A stretch of 64,000 bases of DNA from Salinibacterium sp. (GTDB taxonomy: Bacteria > Actinomycetota > Actinomycetes > Actinomycetales > Microbacteriaceae): assembly GCA_015234465.1 (NCBI GenBank), contig JADGNA010000023.1:186001-250000 (forward strand), written 5' to 3'. The translations under genes and the position numbers were made by a program. How positions within the stretch are numbered: position 1 is the first letter of the stretch; each line of letters opens with the position of its first letter. Shown piece by piece: positions 58,872-64,000 of the stretch. The notes under the pieces are model-generated. The model did no database searches, was not told the origin of the DNA, and saw nothing but the letters and a program-made list of their open reading frames with translations.

Positions 58872-58926
58872 TACTGCAGTGCGTTTTTCGCGCACGTCGC
58901 ACGCAGGGCCGAGGGGAGAGTGTGAT

Positions 58927-59253
58927 ATGGCGCCGGACCTACAGCGGAGGGGAGTCCCCGACGACTGGTTCGTGGACCCGGTATCACTCGGTGTCCCCGG
59001 AGTGCGTCGTCCCTCGGCGGATGACGACGACAACGCGCTCGCCTGGCAGGCCGATTCGCTGTGTGCCCAGACGGACCCCGAAGCCTTCTTCCCGGAGAAG
59101 GGCGGCTCGACCCGCGACGCCAAGAAGATCTGCACGTCGTGCGAGGTGCGCGTGCAGTGCCTCGAATACGCGCTCGCCAACGATGAGCGCTTCGGCATTT
59201 GGGGTGGTCTCTCCGAACGCGAGCGGCGCAAGCTCCGCAAGCGGGCGGTCTGA
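58927..59253 (+). CDS. WhiB family iron-sulfur transcriptional regulator (WhiB2/WhmD-like by context)
   Basis: ALAWQADSLCAQTDPEAFFPEKGGSTRDAKKICTSCEVRVQCLEYALANDERFGIWGGLSERERRKLRK: four-Cys WhiB motif and G[I/V]WGG turn. Confidence 0.96.
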   Translation: MAPDLQRRGVPDDWFVDPVSLGVPGVRRPSADDDDNALAWQADSLCAQTDPEAFFPEKGGSTRDAKKICTSCEVRVQCLEYALANDERFGIWGGLSERERRKLRKRAV

Positions 59254-59324
59254 CGACCTGACGCGCCCCGCCGCTCCTGCGTGTCTTGACGCCGGGTTCC
59301 CGGTCAACACGTAGTCTCGAACAG

Positions 59325-62180
59325 ATGCGCCAGAGAGTCACCGCCGTGCTTGTCGCCCGTAACGGGAGCGACACCCTCGAGCGAACCCTCTCCGCCCTCA
59401 AGGCCCAGACTCGCGCCCCCGACGTCGTCGTCGCTGTCGATGCGGGCTCGCGGGACTCGAGCGAAGCCATGCTCGCCGCCTTCGGGCCGACCAGACTCAC
59501 GGCGCTTCCGCTGAAGGCGCCGACAACCTTCGGCGCGGCGGTGGGGCACGCGGTCGGCGCGGAGCAGTCCGAGGATCCCGAGGCCGAGTGGCTCTGGCTT
59601 CTCGCCCACGACAGTGCGCCGCGCCCCGAGGCGCTCGAGCGCCTCCTCGCCGCAGTCGAGATCGCCCCCTCCGTCGCGGTGGCCGGCCCAAAGGTCATGG
59701 ACTGGTCGCGACCGGATGTCATCGCCGACTTCGGCCAGTCGATGACCACGCTGGGCGCATCCGTCTCCCTCGTGCAGGGAGAACTCGACCAGGCGCAGCA
59801 CGACGTGTCGGAGGACGTGCTGGGTGTTGCCGCGACCGGCATGCTCGTGCGTCGCAGTGTCTTCGAACAGCTTGGCGGCTTCGACCCGGGACTGTCTGGG
59901 ATCGATTCCGGCCTCGATCTGTGCGTGCGCGCGAGACTGGCAGGGCACCGGGTCATCGTCGTGCCGGCCGCCAAGGTCTCGTCGATCGGCGCGCCCGAGG
60001 TTCTCGAGAACGAGGTGCTTTCGCCCTCGCGGCTCGCGCGCCTGGCTCGAGTCGCGCAGTTGCATCGCCGGCTCGTGTACGCCCCCGCTCCGGCGGTACC
60101 GCTCCACTGGCTGAGCCTGTTGCCCCTCGCGCTGCTGCGCAGCTTCTGGCACCTGCTGGCCAAGCGGCCGGGGCGCATCCCGGGAGAGTTCGCGGCCGCA
60201 TTCACGGCGGCCTTCGACGGGAGGGTTGCGGGCGCTCGTCGCAACCTGGCACGCGGCAAGCGACTCGGTTGGTCGGCGATCGCCCCGCTGCGCGTGACGG
60301 TGGCCGAGGTGCGCGAACGCCGCGGGCAGGCGCGCGAGGCCTTCTCGGCCTCGGGGGTCATCGTCGACGATCCCCGCATCGGCTATCTCGGCGGGGGAGG
60401 CCTCTGGGTTGCCGTCTTCGCGACGATCGCGGGCGTCATCATGTTCATGCCGCTCCTCGGCGCGCAGGCGGTCATGGGCGGTGGGCTCCTGCCGCTCAGC
60501 CCGAGCATCGGCGAGCTCTGGTCGAACGTCGGGGTGGGCTGGCGCAACATCGGCACGGGCTTCTTCGGCCCGGCTGATCCCTTCGCCGCCGTGCTCGCGG
60601 TCATTGGTTCCGTGACCTTCTGGAACCCGTCCCTCAGCATCCTCGCGCTACACGTGCTGGCGCTGCCCCTCGCCTCCGCGACGGCCTGGTTCGCCGCGCG
60701 ACGTCTCACCCGCTCGCCGTGGATCCCCCTCGTCGCCTCAGTGCTGTGGGCGGTCGCGCCACCGTTCGTCGGCTCGCTCATGAGCGGCCACCTCGGCGCC
60801 GTGATCTCCCACATCCTGCTGCCCTGGTTCGTGCTCGCGCTGCTCAAGGGAGCGCGCTCGATCTCGGCGTCGGCCGCCGCCACGCTGCTCTTCGCCCTCA
60901 TCGCCGCGTGCACGCCCGTGCTGGCGCCGGCGCTCGTGGTCGGCTGGATCGCCTGGATGGTGGTCAACCCGCGCAGCATCCCGCGGCTCATCGGCGTGCC
61001 GGTGCTCGCCGTCGTGCTCTTCGCGCCGCTCGCGATCGAGCAGTTCCTGCGCGGCACGCCGCTGGGCCTGCTCGCCGATCCCGGTGCGCCGACGATCGCC
61101 GGTGCGACCTCGGGCTGGCACCTGGCCCTCCTCAGCCCGAGTGAGGGACTCGGCGGCTGGGTCGACGCACTGTCGAGGCTCTCGCTCTCCGGCCCGGCGG
61201 CCCACGTCACCGTCGCTGTGCTCCTGGCGCCTGTCGCGGTACTCGCGCTGCTCTCGCTCATGCTGCCCGGAACGCGCCGTTCGGTGCCGGCCCTCGCGGT
61301 TGCGCTCCTCGGCCTCGTCACGGCCGTCGCGGGGTCTCGCGTCATGGTCACGGGTCTCGGCGACACCGCCGTGCCGATCTGGCCGGGCAGCGGACTGTCC
61401 CTCTTCTGGCTGGGCCTGCTCGGTGCCGCCGTGGTGGCACTCGAGGGGCTCGCGGCGGCCGACCGCAGGGGTCGCCTCGCTGGTGTCGCTGGGGTCGTGG
61501 CATCCGTCGCCGTGCTTGCCGTGGCGATGCCGCAGCTGCTCGCGATGCATCTCGGCACGGCCCGCATCCACGCGAGCGACGGCCGCCTCGTGCCCGCGGT
61601 TGTCGACGCCGAGGCGCGCACGTCCCCCCAGATCGGCACGCTCGTGCTGACGCCGACGGCTGAGGGAGCCCTCTTGGCGAACCTCCAGCGCGGCACGGGC
61701 GCGACACTCGACGCGCAGTCGACACTCGCATCCACGGCACAGGAGGTCACGAGCGACGAGGAGACCCTCGCCGAGCTCGCGGGCAACCTTGCGTCCCGCG
61801 GCGATTACGAGCCGCAGGCAGACTTCGAGCGCCTCTTCATCGGCTTCGTCGTGCTCGCCGAAGGGGAATCGAGCGAGCGCGCGGCCACGGAGGTCGCGCA
61901 GCGCACGAGCGATTCCCTCGACGGACGAGCGGATGTCACGGCGGTCGGCCAGACCGATGTGGGCCTGCTCTGGCGAGTCACCGAACGGCCCTCCGCTGAG
62001 CCGGAGGCACGTGTCGGCAACCTCGACACCTTCGAGGGGCGCGTCGTGCTCGGAGTGCAGGGCGGCGTTGCGCTCGTCGTGCTGCTGCTCGCGGTGCCGA
62101 CGCGGCGACACGCGAAGCCGCGGATGCAGACGCTCGACGAGGGCCCGGCCACGACCTTCGATGAGGATCTCGATGACTGA
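59325..62180 (+). CDS. Large GT2 glycosyltransferase with C-terminal multi-TM region
   Basis: VTAVLVARNGSDTLERTLSALKAQTRAPDVVVAVDAGSRDSS...GMLVRRSVFEQLGGFDPGLSGIDSGLDLCVRARLAGHRV, then many TM segments. Confidence 0.9.
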   Translation: MRQRVTAVLVARNGSDTLERTLSALKAQTRAPDVVVAVDAGSRDSSEAMLAAFGPTRLTALPLKAPTTFGAAVGHAVGAEQSEDPEAEWLWLLAHDSAPRPEALERLLAAVEIAPSVAVAGPKVMDWSRPDVIADFGQSMTTLGASVSLVQGELDQAQHDVSEDVLGVAATGMLVRRSVFEQLGGFDPGLSGIDSGLDLCVRARLAGHRVIVVPAAKVSSIGAPEVLENEVLSPSRLARLARVAQLHRRLVYAPAPAVPLHWLSLLPLALLRSFWHLLAKRPGRIPGEFAAAFTAAFDGRVAGARRNLARGKRLGWSAIAPLRVTVAEVRERRGQAREAFSASGVIVDDPRIGYLGGGGLWVAVFATIAGVIMFMPLLGAQAVMGGGLLPLSPSIGELWSNVGVGWRNIGTGFFGPADPFAAVLAVIGSVTFWNPSLSILALHVLALPLASATAWFAARRLTRSPWIPLVASVLWAVAPPFVGSLMSGHLGAVISHILLPWFVLALLKGARSISASAAATLLFALIAACTPVLAPALVVGWIAWMVVNPRSIPRLIGVPVLAVVLFAPLAIEQFLRGTPLGLLADPGAPTIAGATSGWHLALLSPSEGLGGWVDALSRLSLSGPAAHVTVAVLLAPVAVLALLSLMLPGTRRSVPALAVALLGLVTAVAGSRVMVTGLGDTAVPIWPGSGLSLFWLGLLGAAVVALEGLAAADRRGRLAGVAGVVASVAVLAVAMPQLLAMHLGTARIHASDGRLVPAVVDAEARTSPQIGTLVLTPTAEGALLANLQRGTGATLDAQSTLASTAQEVTSDEETLAELAGNLASRGDYEPQADFERLFIGFVVLAEGESSERAATEVAQRTSDSLDGRADVTAVGQTDVGLLWRVTERPSAEPEARVGNLDTFEGRVVLGVQGGVALVVLLLAVPTRRHAKPRMQTLDEGPATTFDEDLDD

Positions 62181-63756
62181 GCGACACGACGAGACGACAC
62201 CGGGCACGGGCGCTGACGACAGCGGCGACATCGACCTCAGCGCAAGCCCGCGAGGCGACTGGCGGATGCCCGTGCACGAGGACCTCGACGAGCCGACCCC
62301 GACGGCGCCCACTCCGCGCGCACCTCGCACGGTCAAGGGTGCCGCGATCGCCTCGGCGCGCATCGCGACGGGCGTCATCGGCATCGCGGCGGCCGCCGTC
62401 GTGCTCACCGCGACCGTCGCGCTGCCCCTCCCGGCCCTCACGGCGGAGCCACGTTCGCTCCTCGTCACCCCAGTCGCGGCGCATCAGGAGCGGGTCTGCG
62501 CTGGCCCCCTGCTGCGGCTCGGTGACGACACGGGAGCCCAGGCGACCACGGCGTCGGCGCTCGGCGAGCCCGTCGTCACGAGTGGCACCACGGGCGGCGA
62601 CGCCGACGAGCTCTTCTCGCGGGATGCGCTGGGCCAGGGTGCCGGGTCAAGCATCGTCTCGCTCGAGACGGGCGAGGGCGAGCAGGAGCTCCTTGCCGCG
62701 AGCCAGTCCCAGTCCGTCGCGCGAGGCGACTTCGTGGGCGCGGCGGCGGCGGAATGCCTCGAGCCGAGTGATGACATCTGGCTCGTCGGCGGCGCGACGA
62801 CGACGGGCCGCACGACCCTGCTCACGATCGTCAACCCCGGCGAGGTGGCGGCGACCGTCGAGATCACGGTCCACTCGGACGCCGGCATCGTGACGGCTCC
62901 CGGCACCGCCGGCATCGCGATCGCGCCGGGGGAGCACCGCGTCTACTCGCTCGCAGGCCTCACGCCCGGGCTGTCGTCTCCTGTTGTGCGAGTGCAGAGC
63001 GAGGGCGCGCTCGTCTCGGCCAGCCTGCAGCAGTCCACCGTGCGCACCCTCGAGCCGGGCGGCCTCGACTTCATCACGGCTTCGGCGGCGCCATCCACCG
63101 AACTCGCGATCCCCGGCATCGTGTTCCCCGACCACGAGGAACTCGAGGAAGCCATCGCGGGCGAGGACTACCTCGATCTCAACGCGGCCCTGCGGATGTT
63201 CGTGCCCGGCGATGAGCAGGCGCACGCCGTCGTGACCATGGTCCCCGTCGGCCGGGACGGCGCTGCGAGCAAGGAGGATCCGGTCGACGTGACCGTGACC
63301 CTTGACCCAGGACGCGTTACCGAGCTTCCCATGAGCGAGTTCGAGGCGGGCCGCTTCGTCGCGGTCATCACTTCCGACGTTCCGCTGGTCGCGGGCGTGC
63401 GGGTCGCGACGGTGGATGAGGACGGCGCGAACGACTTCTCCTGGCTGTCCAGCGTCGAGGCCCTCGAGGAACGCGCCCTGGTCGCGGTCGCTCGCGGCGT
63501 CAATCCCGTCATGAGCCTGTACAACCCGCGCGACGAGGAGGCGGAGGTGCTGCTGACGCGGGGCGACAACGAGCGCACCATCACGATCGCCGCCCGGTCG
63601 GCAACGTCAGTGCCGGTCGCGCAGCAGGCGACCTACGCGCTCGAGGGATTCGAGCAACTGCAGGTGAGCATCGACTACAGCGGTGCCGGCACGATCACGG
63701 CCCAGAGCGTCAGCCCAAGGGCGCCCGGGTCGACTCCCATCGTCGTCTTCCCCTGA
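62173..63756 (+). CDS. DUF5719-like membrane-anchored extracytoplasmic protein
   Basis: Single N-terminal TM (IGIAAAAVVLTATVALPLPAL); LVGGATTTGRTTLLTIVNPGEVAATVEITVHSDAG...APGEHRVYSLAGLTPG; directly after the GT2 membrane protein. Confidence 0.78.
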   Translation: MTERHDETTPGTGADDSGDIDLSASPRGDWRMPVHEDLDEPTPTAPTPRAPRTVKGAAIASARIATGVIGIAAAAVVLTATVALPLPALTAEPRSLLVTPVAAHQERVCAGPLLRLGDDTGAQATTASALGEPVVTSGTTGGDADELFSRDALGQGAGSSIVSLETGEGEQELLAASQSQSVARGDFVGAAAAECLEPSDDIWLVGGATTTGRTTLLTIVNPGEVAATVEITVHSDAGIVTAPGTAGIAIAPGEHRVYSLAGLTPGLSSPVVRVQSEGALVSASLQQSTVRTLEPGGLDFITASAAPSTELAIPGIVFPDHEELEEAIAGEDYLDLNAALRMFVPGDEQAHAVVTMVPVGRDGAASKEDPVDVTVTLDPGRVTELPMSEFEAGRFVAVITSDVPLVAGVRVATVDEDGANDFSWLSSVEALEERALVAVARGVNPVMSLYNPRDEEAEVLLTRGDNERTITIAARSATSVPVAQQATYALEGFEQLQVSIDYSGAGTITAQSVSPRAPGSTPIVVFP

Positions 63757-63787
63757 GCCACGAGGCATCCGCCCCCGCCCCTGCGCT

Positions 63788-64000
63788 TCAGAAGTGGCGG
63801 AAGCGGTCGGGGGCGAGGTCCCACGGATCCTTGCCCAGCAGCTCCGCGACGGCACGGAACACACAGCTCTCGATCGCCATGCGGCGGTGGGCCTCGTCGT
63901 CGCGGTGCAGCCGCGCCATCCGCTCGATCGGAAGCCGGTAGAGCACGATGCGCTGCTGTGAGGGAAAGACCGACCAGCGGGCCACCGCCTCGCCGCTCGC
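63788..64000 (-). CDS. Zincin-like metallopeptidase family protein, C-terminal part (continues past window)
   Basis: Open minus frame to the window edge: ARWSVFPSQQRIVLYRLPIERMARLHRDDEAHRRMAIESCVFRAVAELLGKDPWDLAPDRFRHF resembles the C-terminus of the actinobacterial metallopeptidase found near whiB2/manB. Confidence 0.55.
   Translation of the reverse strand, partial: ASGEAVARWSVFPSQQRIVLYRLPIERMARLHRDDEAHRRMAIESCVFRAVAELLGKDPWDLAPDRFRHF

Noticed and set aside
61789-62172. N-terminal extension of the DUF5719-like ORF
   Set aside because: Overlaps the GT2 gene out of frame and is Ser/Arg-rich; ATG 62173 followed by a TM anchor is the sensible start.
60738-62468. 576-codon minus-strand ORF opposite the large GT2 membrane protein
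   Set aside because: Antisense shadow (RRREHDGEHRHADEPRDAA...), no recognisable family.

Overview
This is a high-GC actinobacterial chromosome segment, probably Microbacteriaceae-like (inferred from gene content and codon usage; not tested). It is almost entirely one large cell-envelope or extracellular polysaccharide locus. The edges are housekeeping genes: purK (partial), purE and an LCP ligase at the left, and manA, whiB, a large GT2 membrane protein, a DUF5719-like protein and a metallopeptidase (partial) at the right. Between them are: a dTDP-L-rhamnose pathway (rmlD, rmlB, rmlC, rmlA) with a WbbL-like rhamnosyltransferase and a Wzm/Wzt-type ABC exporter; two secreted proteins sharing a three-unit YRFWS...HFYT repeat module; many GT2 and GT4 glycosyltransferases; a WbpA/WbpB/WbpE/WbpI-like set for a diacetamido-uronic acid next to a lipoprotein resembling D-glucuronyl C5-epimerase; Wzx and Wzy-like proteins; a CapD/WbpM-like dehydratase next to a fused WecA/WbpL-type initiating transferase plus SDR; a Wzz protein with a degenerate BY-kinase-like domain; a PglK-like ABC flippase with DUF2142, DUF2304 and GT2 neighbours; a paralogous GT-B pair; an LpxA-like acyltransferase; galE; gmd; and two more O-antigen ligase-like proteins. 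I saw no tRNA, rRNA, CRISPR array, transposase or integrase. The best candidates for new biology are the fused initiation enzyme with its neighbour, the uronate and C5-epimerase module, the coexistence of three membrane-translocation routes, and the shared-repeat secreted proteins. All functions are inferred from sequence motifs; no database search was run.
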